Of a DNA stretch of 64,000 nt, positions 23,068 through 35,352 are shown in pieces. The number at the start of each line of letters is the position of its first letter. The stretch's first letter is position 1. Under the pieces are notes generated by a model. That model was not told the origin of the DNA. It saw only the letters and a list, made by a program, of their open reading frames with translations, and did not search any database. The translations under genes were made by a program, and so were the position numbers. The stretch spans positions 1 through 64,000 of the forward strand of contig MU277784.1 of NCBI GenBank assembly GCA_022385805.1. Direction: 5' to 3'. Source of the stretch: Pilatotrama ljubarskyi. Taxonomy: Eukaryota > Basidiomycota > Agaricomycetes > Polyporales > Polyporaceae.

Positions 23068-26000
23068 ATGGCCGGACAGGTAAGGGTGGCTAGGTCTCAA
23101 ACCGCTGTAGGCTCTGACCTGTCTTCAGGACGAGAACGACGTTATCGCCACCCTTACTGGGTTCTCTCTCAACAATGTGCTTAGTGGTCTCGACTTGCCT
23201 ACTGGCCCAGGGCTTTCGAACCAGCTCGGTATCTCTGGAGTGCCAACCCTAAGCGCAAACCAGATATACAACGACAGGTGGGAAGGCGAGGACGATGACG
23301 AGGTCGTCGGTCCAGGAGAAGGCGAGGATTGGGAAGATGAGGTTGACAGAGAGCTTGCGGAGGAGGGGACCGAGCAGGACGGTCAGGTCAAGATGGAAGT
23401 CGAATCCCCCACTCAGATGGGCCCTAAGCAGAAGCGCAAGCGGGTCATCCGTAGGCTGGTCGAACGTCCGAAGTCCGTATATGAACGCTTCCCTACTTTC
23501 GAGAAGGACAAGGTGCTGGACTTCACGGAGCTATTCAAAGGCGTCACCGTCCACAAGTCGCGTCTGTCCAAGCGGCCATTCTCCGGTAAGCATGCTATCT
23601 CCAAGCGACTCACCTTTTCTTCATGCATTCTCACTGTGTACGACTGTGTACAGTGGAGTCTGTATATCCCAAGAAGAAGGAGATCCCGAAGAACTTTCTG
23701 CAGTCAATTGTCGGTGACACTGAACGACAAGTGGAAAGCAAGCGGGTACAACAGGTTGTCGCGTCAGGAGACGTTGAGCACGACCTCCGACGCGCTCTGC
23801 AGGTCAGTCTTCGTTGTCACGCTTCACCTGTACCCTCTAAGCGTTCTTATCAGGCGCGGGAGAAGAGTGACGCTCCGTTATCACCTCCTGCTCTAGACGA
23901 TCGCTCTTTCTATCTGGTCAATATCGCAAATTGGGAGGATCAAATCCAATGGGAACCGGACCCCCAAGCACCTCCTTCTCCGGGCGCCCCTCAGAGTGAC
24001 CTGAACACCCCCCTCAACAAGGCACTCGAGTCGGGTAGTTGGACTCAGAGCATCATATGGGGACCGCGCGAGCCTTTCAGGGATTTCACACAGCTCGAGT
24101 TGCACGAGCAGGAAGCCGTTCCAGATGAGCGGCCTGCAGGTGAGACATCATCATTATCTCCGCCTATGATTATTGCTGAAAATGATGCAGTCCAAGATGT
24201 TGCTCGTCCGAGGAAGCGTCTGCGTACCGATAACCAGCCTCGAGACAAGTTCAACATCTCGAACGACCAGTTCTACGAGGTTTCCAAGGAAGGCGGACGG
24301 CATCGCGTCCGCCAAACGTTTGGTCAGCTCGTCGTGGAACACGCATATCCTGCGCAGAAGTTGCAGCTTCCCTTCGTGCGTGCCCGCGCACTCAGTAAGC
24401 TTGAGATCGGAGTTGCTGACTCCTCATTACAGTACAAGACGCGCTTGTCCAAGCAGGAGGCTCGTTCCTTCCACCGACCCGCCCTCCAGTTCCCATCGAA
24501 CATCGAGATCCATTTCAGCAAGGTCCGTACGGCGAAGAAGAAGAAAGACAGGGCGGGCCGCAAAGTCGGAAAAGGTGGCGACATTGGCGAAGGTTTGCAT
24601 CGCACGGGCGACCTCAGTCTGCGCGATACCAGCAACTTCGTCCTGTGGGAGTTCTCTGAGGAGCACCCTCCTATCATCTCGAACTTCGGTATGGGTAGTA
24701 TCCTGGTCAACTACTACCGCAAGAAGAACGAGAAGGACGATCACGTACCAAAGGTCAGGTCCCCGTCCTCAAGTCATAACGTGCAGTCACTGACGTTGCC
24801 AAAAGTATGACTTGGGGGAGCCCATCGTGATCGAGCCCCAAGACGAGAGTCCCTTCATGAAGTTTGGTTACGTATATCCAGGACAAACGGTCCCTGCGCT
24901 GTACAACAACCTCATCCGCGCTCCACTCTTCCGACACAAGCCATACCCAACCGACTTCCTAGTCATCCGGTAAGTTGTTCTCTGCTGCAGCAAGTGCGCG
25001 TGGCTGACGTCAGACTCAGAACGACGTGCCGGGGAGAGTCCAAGTACTACATTCGCGAGATACCAAATCTCTTTGTGGTGGGCCAAACGTATCCCGTCAC
25101 GGAAGTGCCCGGACCGCACTCGCGGAAGATCACGAACACCATCAAACTACGGCTCCAGATCATAGCATTTAAGCTGCTTGAGAAGAGCACGGAAAAGCGA
25201 TTGAAGATCTCTCGGTTGATGAAGTACTTCCCTGATCAGAACGAGCTGCAAATGCGGCAGCGTCTGAAGGTACGACGAGCCTGCAGGCTCGCAGAATCGA
25301 GCCGTACTGACGGATATATGCGCTAGGAATTCATGGAGTACCATCGGCGAGGACCTCATCAGGGCTTCTGGCGGCTCAAGGGCAACTGGACCATTCCTTC
25401 GGACGCCGACATGCTGAAGATGGTGACACCCGAGCAAGTCGTCCTGTCAGAGAGCATGCAGGTCGGCCAGCGCCACCTGCAAGACGCCGGCTACAGCTTC
25501 AACGGCGAAGTAGCGGAGGAAGACGAGGGCAACCTCTCCGTTGAGCAGCAGCTCGCGCCGTGGATCACGACGAAGAACTTCCTCTTCGCAACCCAGGCCA
25601 AAGCGATGCTCAAGCTCCATGGCGAGGGCGACCCGACTGGCCGTGGCGAGGCGTTCAGTTTCATCCGTGTCTCCATGAAGGACATTTTCGTGAAGGCCGG
25701 CGAGGACTACGAGCAAAAGCTCGGTATGTTGGCGTCGTTCTTCTCTGTGGTCAGTAGTACATTTGCTGACGTACTGGACAGCCGAGGCGGAGAGCCGCCC
25801 GAAATCCGCGCACAGGTACAATGTCGCAGAGCAGCAGCAGATCTACAAGTCCGAGATCGAACGCATCTGGAAGGCGCAGTTCGACTCCCTCAGCCGCAAG
25901 GACGAGCCGGAGCTGACGGATGACGAGGAGCGTGCGGCGGCCGCTGACAAGAAAGCACAGCGGCGCCAGTCTATCGGCTACACCCCTGCCCACTCGCCCC

Positions 26001-26941
26001 TAGCGCATCCCGGAACTCCTGGCCCGACGTCGCCGACGTACAGCCGTGGCTCGTCGCTCGCCCGCGACCGCGACATGAGCCTTGGCCCCGAGGCGCAGCG
26101 GCGTGTACTGCGCATCAAGCGCTTCGTCGACGGCGAGTGGAAGACCGAGATCATCCGCGACCCCGCGGTGGTCGCAGCCTACCTGAAGAAACGGCAGGCC
26201 ATTGAGGAGGAGAACATGACTGCGGATGCTCTCGCGCCCACCGGTGACGCCGAGCGCGACAGGCGTGCGAGGAAGAGGTGCGTTTTTATCTGGCGGGTAT
26301 GCCTTGGCAGCAGAGACTCACAAATTTGCAGGATCGAGGAGGAGATTGCGCGGATGAAGAAGAACCAGGAGCGTCGTCTGCATAGGAAGAACGCGAAGAT
26401 CGTCAAGGAGGGCGGCACGCCGCTGCAGCTCAACCGTCCGATCAAGCCCGATACCACAGTAAGTCTTGATTTGGCTTCTCGGCCGCCGCACCCGCTCATG
26501 CCACTATTTCTCTCAGCGTCGCTGCGGTCACTGTGGTCAGATGGGACACATGAGTAAGTGTACACCCTTCTTTCTGCCCAGAGCCAAACTGAACGCATTC
26601 CTCGTCGCTCCGCAGAGACAAACCGGAAGTGCCCCCGCTGGGCCGAGTTCAATCAGGGCACCCCTCCGCTCCCGACGCCCTCCGCCTCCAGCCCGCCCGC
26701 AACGTCGCCCACCGGCACCGGCGGCTTCGGCTTCGGCGGCGGCAGCGACAGCTTGTATTCCCCGGGGGCGTCTGGCTCTTCTCTGCGCCCCGGGCCCTCG
26801 CATACCTTCCCTGGCACGCACGGCCCCTCGCCGCTTGCGACGAGCCCGCCGATGATGCCGGTGGATGATGACGACGACGATATGCCTGCCACGCCGTCGG
26901 GCTCGGCCCCGAAAATCAAGCTGACGCTGAAGAAGTCGTAA
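23068..26941 (+). CDS. TAF1: TFIID subunit TAF1
   Basis: Largest TFIID scaffold subunit, binding TBP and promoter DNA for RNA polymerase II initiation. Exons: 23068-23079 (12 nt), 23129-23585, 23654-23802, 23854-24375, 24433-24753, 24806-24969, 25020-25269, 25327-25723, 25782-26277, 26332-26458, 26517-26553 (37 nt), 26616-26941, giving 1085 aa, close to yeast Taf1 (1066) and without animal bromodomains. Conserved blocks: SIIWGPREPF, KFNISNDQFYEVSK, YKTRLSKQEARSFHRPAL, DTSNFVLWEFSEEHPPIISNFGMGS, NNLIRAPLFRHKPYPTDFLVIR, KISRLMKYFPDQNELQMRQRLKEF, and the C-terminal zinc knuckle CGHCGQMGHMKTNRKC, rebuilt across two splices. 24140-24190 (51 nt, GTGAGA...GATGCAG) could be an additional in-frame intron. 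Confidence 0.95.
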
Positions 26942-29440
26942 GCCTGGCTCCTAGGCTGCGTCTCGCAGCTCGCAGCCGTCCTTCGCAGGTGGTACTTTGC
27001 TCTGAACTCATGACTCCCGATTGCTCTCCGGACGGTCTGCTGTATTTTAGTGCCGAGGTGTATTGCTGTAGCTATAGTACTCGCAACCCTGTAATCGACG
27101 CGCTAGTGATCGAACCGCGCTCGCTCCTGGCTCCATGCCAAGTCTTGGCCTGCACCCATCCTACAAGCGTATACGCTTCCTCGGCCATGACGGGACTCCG
27201 TCAGAAGGCTTGTAGGCGTGACAGTGCGCAACCGCGTCCTTTCCAAGCCTTGGAAGCCAGCCCGTGTTTTCACATTCGCGGTCGCCGAGCGTCCTGTATT
27301 TTTGGCCGTGGGTGAACACGGACCACACGAAGCCCTACTCGACTGCTCGCCGCGCTCAGCTTTACCTCATCAGCGGTCTCGTCTGTGAAGTCCAGCAACC
27401 GTCGAGATACACGAGGGGTTCGTCCCCGAGCCCTTGTGTGCCCGAATGAACGCGCCCGGCCATAGTCGTGACAATGTGGGCTTCTCGAGAAGCGACCGGT
27501 CAGTATATTAAGGGGCGCGTAGCGGGAGAGCGACACTTCCGTCTTGTAGCAGCCGCCGGTTCTGTTGCCTGCGGTACGTTCTCATGCGTCCGGGAGCGCC
27601 GTCCTCCGAAGATGCTTACATGGCCTTCGTGCCTGCGGATTCAATGCATGCACGCCGGAACCCAAGGATCTAGTACTGCGACAGATGGTCGCGGGTATGC
27701 TTCCTGCGGCGATAGAAGTCACCGGTGGACCTGCTATGATTTTATCGCTCGGGAAACCATGACTAGCTTGATAGTGCCGAATTTGAAGGGCATTAGGCCG
27801 CACTGACTTTATAGTACCGGACCTGTACAGAGCGACCAGGTTTGCGTCGGGTGTAGCTCTTACGAGGCGTACTTGTCGGATATTATAAGGCGGCGGTGCA
27901 GGGTCCCATATGCCCTGCACCGCAGCGCGACCGTGTACTTGCACCTTCGCGCCTGTCTACTACGGGGAAGCATAGCTAAGACCCCGGGGTCATCGCCAAG
28001 CCGGACGCAAGCGCAGAACGAGATCTGCGATCGACCCATCTTCGATTGCTGCGGAGGGGACAAACGCTTGGCGGTCGAGCAAACGCTGCTAAAACAGAGT
28101 CTGACCTTTCCTTGGCCGTTACGTGAGCACGCCAGCGACTGTCCCATGCTGCGAGTGTTCCATGCAAGCGTGTAAGCGAGGAGACGAGGACTCTGGGCAG
28201 CGAGTGTGACTGAGAGAGGTACAGTATGTGCGGGCTTGGCCTTGAGATAGAGCATCTGCTTATACGAGTTGTTCCGGGGAGCGTTGTCTGTGAAGGTGCG
28301 AACAGACGCGGCGGCTCACCCTGACAGCACTTGTAGAACTTCCCGAGTTACGTCCATGCTCTCACGATATCGTCCGCGTCGCCCAGGAGTGCGACGGCTC
28401 TGCGTGCCTCTCTAGAGTCTCCTTCCGAGTGGATCCGCTGCTGTCACTGCTCCTGCTTCGGGTCTCTTTGAGCCTTCTCCCGCTCGAGAACGAACGCTCA
28501 CCTCTCCGTCGGGTCGCCTGGTCCATAGTCTCACGATTCTTTCCGGACACAACACGTCCACGGTCGTGCTATTGATACGCTCAACGTGTATGCGGCTCCT
28601 GGTTTCACCGATGGGTCGAAAGGAACGTTTCCAGAGCCATGGAGAGCGCATAAACTCCCTCAAGGGCCACGCACTGAGCGCACCGGAGGCAGTAAACCAG
28701 CCGGATGAAGAGCGAGAGGAGCCCGTCGCCGATGGTTCATCTCACCGAATGGCCTGTCTGAATTGTGGTTGACCTGTGCGTCCGGGTTGCATCGGGGCCG
28801 GCGTGCTTACAGGCGTGCACGAACAGCTGCGCAGTGCGAAGAGGACGGGGATGCGATGACGATTCGGCAGGTCGAGATGCATTTTGGCAAGAGACTTGGC
28901 GGATGAGCTTGGCGGTCATGTTGTGTTGTGTGTAGGCACAGCTCATAGGCGCCCGTGAAGTGCTGGGCACCCGCCGGTTTCCTCATCGGGCGATGTCGTT
29001 CCTCCATCGGGAGCAGCGTCGGGTCCGACGAGAAGGCGTTCGCCCGCTGCGGGTGCCCTGCGGAGTTAATACGCGCTTTGTGGGTCTGCTCGTGGTCGTG
29101 CAGCGTACGTGTGTTCGAGCAACGCGCTGGTTAGGATGCGGCAGATGAACGGACAGAGGCCGAGCCTGTGAATTAGCAGCGCGCAAATGCGACGTGACTG
29201 GGCATTTTACGTAAGCTGTGCCAAGGGGTGCCAAGCCTCGGACGAGATTGTCTTGGCACTGAGCGGACTGCCAAGAGATCGACATCGGCGACAGAGTTAA
29301 AGACTATCCGTCCGCATGCCATGTCTCAAGACTCCTTCCCCCATCTCGTCCCGCTCTCCACCCTCCAGTACAACCTCCACCGCCAGCTCTATCCCTTCGA
29401 TTTCCTCCACCACCACCACCCCGCAGGCACCCCGCCGAAC
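26942..29440. other. 2.5-kb gene-free region upstream of pacC
   Basis: No exon with conserved sequence is recognisable here; the open frames are short and compositionally random. The stretch contains at least twelve GCCAAG/CTTGGC hexamers (for example 27137, 27144, 27995, 28067, 28111, 28235, 28895, 28908), densest just before the pacC gene. It probably includes the TAF1 3' UTR and a long pacC promoter/5' UTR. Confidence 0.5.
29220..29275. promoter_or_regulatory. Cluster of four PacC-type sites (GCCAAG)
   Basis: GCCAAG at 29220-29225, 29230-29235 and 29270-29275, and its complement CTTGGC at 29252-29257: four copies in 56 bp, 165-220 bp before the proposed pacC start. GCCARG is the established PacC/Rim101 target in ascomycetes. 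Two further copies lie at 28895-28900 and 28908-28913. Confidence 0.65.
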
Positions 29441-32106
29441 ATGAGCCAGCCCCCGCAGTCCCCGAAGGCCTCCGCTTCGCCGCCCCCCGCGTCCTCCTCG
29501 GAGCCTGCGGAACGGACCCAGTCCGGCACCTCGTCAAGTGCAGGTCCTGCCACGTCGTCCGACGACCAGGCATCCGGTCATGCCTGCCAGTGGGTGGACT
29601 GTGACAAGGTCCTCCCAGACCCCGAGGCACTCTACAATCATCTTTGCAATGACCATATCGGGCGCAAGAGCACCGGCAACCTCTGTCTGACCTGCAAGTG
29701 GAAGGATTGCGGGACAACCTGCGCTAAGCGCGACCATATCACCAGCCATCTCCGAGGTACGTGATAGGCTCCTGAATTGCCGCAGGGGATGGGAGCTCAC
29801 CCCCAGACGCTTCGTAGTGCATACACCCCTGAAGCCGCACGTCTGCGAGATTTGCAAGAAGCCCTTCAAACGGCCTCAAGATCTAAAGAAGCACGAGAAG
29901 ATCCACACCGAGGAGCATCATGCGCAACACAAGCACTCCAAGGCTATCACCGTCTCCGACCCGGCATACAGCCAGCGCGTTCGGGGCGACAGCGAGAAAC
30001 CTCGTCCTATCGCCCCTCCGCCCTCGCATTCGCACGTTCCAGTTGCCCGTGCCAAGTCTACGTCCGTGCCCCTTTCAGATAGTTCTTCCGGTAAGTCAGC
30101 CCTCGCCTCCCTCTGTTTCGACAGCAATGCAGAGACTGATCGGCCTCTTTTCGCTCTAGGTGCGGACTTCGGAGTATTGCCAACTCCCTCTCCAGAGCTT
30201 GACTTTGCTACAGACGCACCTGCCGCACATTCCAGAGCCCAGCTGTACCGCGTTCAGCCTCCTCTGCCTACATGGGAGGTCCTACCCGAAGACGTCCAGG
30301 CTAGGGGCGTCCAAGTCAGCGGCTCAAAGCGAAGTTACGACTACAGCGTCGACGATTTCTTCACCGACATGAAGAAGCGCCGAGTCACGCCCGCCTACGA
30401 CCCGCGTAGGTTGATTAGCTGCTTCGCTTGAGCATCGCAGCTTATGCATTGCCTGCACAGACATGGCTGCTCGTTTGAGCAATCTCGCCTACCAGCAGTC
30501 TCTCAGCGCGACCACGAACGGAGCTCCAGGATCGGGCTCTGCCCAGCAGCATTCGTTCAATCCGCGGTCTGTCTCCTTCGACATTCGCACGCCTGAAGAG
30601 CTCGCGGCAGTGAATGACTTCCTCATCACCCTCGGCCGCGACGTCTCGGGGACTAATCAGCATCAGACTCGGCACCAGCACCAGCATTCACAGTCGGCGT
30701 CGCATGCCGCAGTCGACGATGCATCCTTCTTCGACCCCGCTAACCTCGCTCAGTTGGGTCTCGCTGGCATGCCTGGCGTGCCGTCGCCGCCTGGGCCTGG
30801 CTCAGGCGCAAGCTACCACGGCGACTCCGGCTTCGTGCCGCTCAACGAGTACTCCTCTCAGCAGATGTCTTCCTACCCCAGCAGGTCGTCCCACCAGTCA
30901 GTCCAGGCCGTACAGTTCGGAATGTACCCCTCCGCACAAGACCTAGCCGGACCCGCGGCGCCTCTGCCCTACACCTCGAACAGGCCGCGGGCCCACCGCG
31001 CTTCCGCGAGCGAGGACCACTTCGCCCAGCTCAACCCGTCCCCGCCCTTCCCCCCACAGCAGGCCTACTCCGGTCAGGGCTATCCGCACTACCTCACGCC
31101 TCCGCTTGACCTCGGCCCAAGCGCGAACCCGGGCGCATCGCCCCTTTCCTCGCACTCGGGCATGTCCACGCCCCCGAACGCGACCCCGCCGCACATCCCG
31201 CTCACAGTCGCCCCCGAGAGCGCCGCGGCATTCGACTACCTGCGCTCGAACCGCGCGCCGCCGCCGGTAGTACAGCTCGCCCCCGTGGACTACGGCATGA
31301 AGAACATGCGCACGATGGTCCCGCTCAAGAGCGCCGGTCCCGCGTCCAAGTCGTCTTCGTCATCGTCTTCGTCCTCTGGGGGCGTGCTTGCCGGCCGCCC
31401 AGAGCCTGTCGAGCCGAAGCTGGGCGCGGGCGGGGTGCATCGTGGCCCCCCGGCGCGGCTCACCGCATCGGCCGCTGCGTCTTCTGTCGCCTCGTCATCC
31501 ATCGCACCGTCGCAGAGCAGCCCGTTGTACCCGCTGCTCACGTCTGGCGACGAGCGGCTCAAGCTGCCCCCGCTCAGCGCGCGGTTCCGCTCGCCTTCGC
31601 CCGCCCCTTCTGCCCCCACTACGAGCGGGTACGCGCACTCGCGCGCATCGACTGCTTCGCCCGCGCCGTCGTCTTCGCGCCGCAGCCCGTCGCCCATCTC
31701 GGAGGACTCGATGACGCCCTCGCCACCACGGTCGTCTGCGCCTACGCCCGTCCCCGCGGAGTCGGAGCGCGTGAGCTACCCCGTACTGCCACCCATTAGC
31801 TCACTGGCGTCCTACCCATCCGCCGCGGCCCGCCGCGAACACGCAGAAGACCTCGCGCGGCGCGTGGGCAAGATCGAGCTTGATGGTCGGGGACGCGCAG
31901 TGTCGGAAGAGGAGCGCAGACGGCACGCGGCGCTCCTGCGCGATCTGCTCGTCGCGATAAACGCGGAGTATAGGAGGCGGTATGGGACGCCGCCGCCTGC
32001 GCGGGAGGCGCGGGAGAGGCTGAGGAAGCAGGTGGAGGAGATGAAGGCGGCGGAGGTGAGGGGGGTGGAGAAGGAGATGCGCGATGTCGAGATGATCGCT
32101 GCGTGA
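29441..32106 (+). CDS. pacC: pH-response zinc-finger regulator PacC/RIM101
   Basis: Transcription factor that adapts gene expression to alkaline pH after Pal/Rim-signalled proteolysis. Exons: 29441-29756, 29818-30090, 30160-30405, 30461-32106, giving 826 aa. Three C2H2 fingers start at C49: [81 protein letters not shown], the PacC fingerprint ([25 protein letters not shown]). Two YPxL motifs (YPLL near residue 635, YPVL near 718) fit PalA/Rim20 docking. The C-terminal region is Ser/Pro-rich and ends in a charged helix. An in-frame ATG at 29321 would add 40 residues; the pyrimidine-rich run between them looks like 5' UTR. The 69-nt intron 30091-30159 is in frame and could be retained. Confidence 0.95.
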
Positions 32107-33565
32107 GCGTACGCGGACGAGTCGACGTTTTCTGAGGGGTCGTTGGATGATGGATCGAGGTTGGTAGGTTGGTACTGCTGTGGTGGATATTGCTGTTGTC
32201 TTGCGCTTGGGTGTATAGGGCGTGTTGTACTTGTACGTAGTTCTTTTCAATCTTTTGTCAGTCTATACTATCCTCTCGATAGGCGAATATGCCGTTCTCC
32301 TCCAGTCCATGAGCTTGCAGGTCGTATGGTTCCGCTGCAGCCAGCTGGAGCTGGTGCGACATAGGTACATGGGAAAGAGGCCTGGATCCCCGTTCAGCAG
32401 ACCCGCACGTGTTCTGCATATCTGAAGGGGCCTAGAATCGAGCCAGACCCGCACAGTACGTGGGCAACTACCAGCTGCACACCATGGCCATGCAGTACCT
32501 ACTTTGCGCCGAGGCACGGACTCACGCCGACACGCGCATTCACTCAGGGCAACGCCCGCTCAGGTGAGCAGCCCTTTCGAGCATCAGGGGCGCTCGGGCT
32601 AGTCTCGGTGCTATATTTGTATCCGACAGACCCAGCTTCGAGAGGTACCTTGGATCCGTACTCCCATGTAATACCCCCACCCATCGAGCCATCCCAGCCA
32701 GCTGCCATAGCGCAAGCAAGCACTTGCTTTACGATGACGTTCGCGCAGTTCTACTACGACCCCGCGCTGGAGTTCGAGAAGCTGCTCGACGACGATGACG
32801 GCGGGCCCGAGCAGCACGCGCAGGCGGCTGCAACCCCGGGCGTCGAGGGCGCAGCCGCAGCGGCCATAGTGAGGCCTGCGAAGAGCAACACTACCTGTGC
32901 AACGTACGATGCACACTACTCTCCGGGGCGCGAATGGTTGCGCTGACTGGCCGCCCCGCTGCAGCACACGTACGACGTCGGCCAGTGCAGATCTGGACTC
33001 GGAGCCGCCGTCGTCACAAGAGAGGGCGAGTCGGTGGTTCGGCGGAGGCTTCCTGAGGAGGCGGGCTTCTACCGGGTCTATCCATGGGGGGTCGCACCCT
33101 GGCGTACCAAAGTGAATTTGACGAGAATGGTGTTGTACGATTATCAAACTCATTTGGTGGAGGTCACAGGCAGACGTAGGAATAGGTCTGGGTGCTTGAA
33201 GGGTCTTGTACTTGTATCCAACGCTGTATGCATCGAGTTTTCATGCATTCATGGGCGAGCATGGGCAGTGTTCGTTGGGCCTTTCCTGGGTACGCCTGGT
33301 CTGGTGCGGAGTCTTGTATGGCTTGCAAAGGGCTGGCTGATGCTGCTCGAGTCTATCGTCGTCGAGGAGGCATCACTCTCCCAGCGCCAAGTCAACCCAG
33401 GACGGTCACGGGCGACGAGACGCGTCTATACGCGTCCGGTGACGTCAGACGCGCCCGGGACATTCTCGCGTTATATAACCGCGGCCTTCCACTCCAGTCC
33501 AAGCTTTGCACACCTGCCTCTTTCCAATAACCCAAACACCTGCACGAAATATCAACAGATCCAGC
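32107..33565. other. 1.46-kb intergenic region with a possible small heat-shock remnant
   Basis: Mostly featureless DNA between pacC and the conserved fungal protein. The only coding-like piece is a frame at 32734-32946, listed separately. Confidence 0.4.
32734..32946 (+). pseudogene. Possible Hsp20-like N-terminal fragment
   Basis: A 70-residue frame opens MTFAQFYYDPALEFEKLLDD, which resembles the start of basidiomycete small heat-shock proteins (S.F.YDPF.EFDRLFDEAF), and continues to IVRPAKSN, where such proteins have LRPRMDLHE. It then ends at a stop with no alpha-crystallin domain, and I could not find one in the following 600 bp in any frame. Either a truncated pseudogene or chance similarity. 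Confidence 0.25.
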
Positions 33566-35079
33566 ATGCCCACCACTCGCGCACAAGAGGCCGCCGAAAA
33601 GCGCAACCTCCGCACCCGCCAGCCTGCCGAGGAGCAGAAGCAGACCGCCGCTACAAAGCCTGCGTCCAAGGCGAAGAAATCAGGGTCGACGAGAAAGACA
33701 TCGACGAGCAAGAAGGGCGGGCAGGCAAAGAAAGAGGGCTCGCCTACCGTTGGCGAGAAGCGGGAGCCCGAGGCTGAGGAGAACGAGGAGAAGCAGTCGG
33801 AAGAAGAGCCCCCGGCCAAGAAGGTCAAGACCGAGCAGCAGACAGACAACAAAAGCGAGGGGTCGGCGGAGGCGGACGCTGACAAGGAGAACGCGCCCGC
33901 TAAGCGTCATCCAGCCGAGAGCATGTACCAGGCAGGTGCGGCGCAAATCCCACCTGTGGTCGCCGGAATGGTACTGAACCGACTGCAGGTACCATCGAGC
34001 GAGGTCATATCTACTTCTTCTACCGGCCCAAGGTGGAGCTGGAGGAGGTCCATTCACTGGACGACGTCCAGCGCTTTTACATGCTCCTGGTCCCGCGTCC
34101 CCCGCAATTCGCCTCGTCATCAGACAGCAAGACCAGCACAGAAGCCAAAGGCGACGACGGGGACCAGGAGATGAATCTCATAGAGAGCGGAGCCGACGCC
34201 GTTCCCGCGCCAGAACCCAAAGGTCAGAGCAAGAAACGGTTCCGCTTGATGGTCATCGGAAAGAAGGGCCTACCTGATCCCGAGGCTGGCGGAGGTGGGA
34301 AGGGCGGGGGCCGCAAACAGGTCTTCTGGGCGACGGTCGCCACTGTGAGCGATGACTTGAAGAAACTCGAAGAGGGCCTTGGACCGAAGGAATACGAGAC
34401 CAAGACTAGAGGTGAGCATGCCATGAGATCGTCGTAGCGAAAGCAATCCTGACGGGGCCTGCAGGAACCCGTCACCAAGCTCCCGCCCGCCTCGCCGCCC
34501 GAGGCGCCTACGCCATCGTGAACAACGAAGCGGCGCGCACGCCCTCGCAGCGCGAGACCCACTTTGGGTACCACCTCTCGCATCCTGACGACGAGCACTT
34601 TGGCGAAGTGCAGGAAACGTTGGGAATCCACAAAGCGTCTTCCTTCGTCCTCCAGGTCAAGAACCCCCTTGCTCCAGCCTCAGGCCCGGGTCAGGGCCTG
34701 CCTCAAGGTCGGCGGGCGGAGTTCCCGGAGGATATCATGGAGGGCGTGTTCGGCAAGGGCGGACAGAGGGGCCGGGAGTCGTACGGCCTCAGGTTCGCGT
34801 CGGTCGAGCGGCGCGAGCTGCTAGACTATGAGGGAGCGGAGCTGTTGTTCATCGCGGCTAGGAGCGGGGAGGAAGGGCTGGAGGCCAGTCTTGGCGAGGG
34901 CAGAGGTCACGGTGAGTCCGAGAGAGTGCACTTGGGTAACACCAGTAACTGACAAGACCATAGCACTCGAGGAAGCCGAGAGGAACGAGGGCAAGGAGAC
35001 GATGGACGAGGTCATGAAGGAGCTCGCGATGGATGACGGCAAGATCCCTGTTCACCCACTCGAGGGCAAGTGGGCCTGA
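33566..35079 (+). CDS. Conserved fungal protein of unknown function
   Basis: Exons 33566-33935, 33989-34411, 34465-34911, 34964-35079 give 451 aa. The N-terminal 120 residues are Lys/Glu-rich and disordered with a nuclear-localisation-like PAKKVK. A globular part follows: GTIERGHIYFFYRPKVELEEVHSLDDVQRFYMLL, KKRFRLMVIGKKGLPDP, FWATVATVSDDLKKLE, YETKTRGTRHQAPARLAARGAYAIV, THFGYHLSHPD..FGEVQETLGIHKASSFVLQVKNP. Ascomycete proteins with the same IYFFFR...YHLS/YILT...GEVQKELGI layout are often annotated 'BTB domain transcription factor'; I see no BTB fold and treat that name as unreliable. Possibly nuclear. Confidence 0.85.
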
Positions 35080-35352
35080 TGTGACTCTCAAGACGCTAGA
35101 ATGAGCCTTCGAGGAACGGCGGAGAAGTATCGAACCTTGCTACGCGGTCGTATAGATTAGTTGCACATACATGAGAACGGTACCTTCGTGATGGCGGTTA
35201 TTCTTATGCAGCATCTACGCGGCTGCAGAACTCCTAGCACCGAGACAGTCCGAGATGCGGATTCGCGGGGGCCAGGGTATCTTTCGTAAGAGGTCGTAAC
35301 AGAGATACACCGCGTATCGTACATCGTCCATAGCAGCACGGGGAGCAGAGAA

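Noticed and set aside
31290..31697. 135-codon antisense frame within pacC exon 4
   Set aside because: Shadow of a Ser/Pro-rich coding region on the opposite strand.
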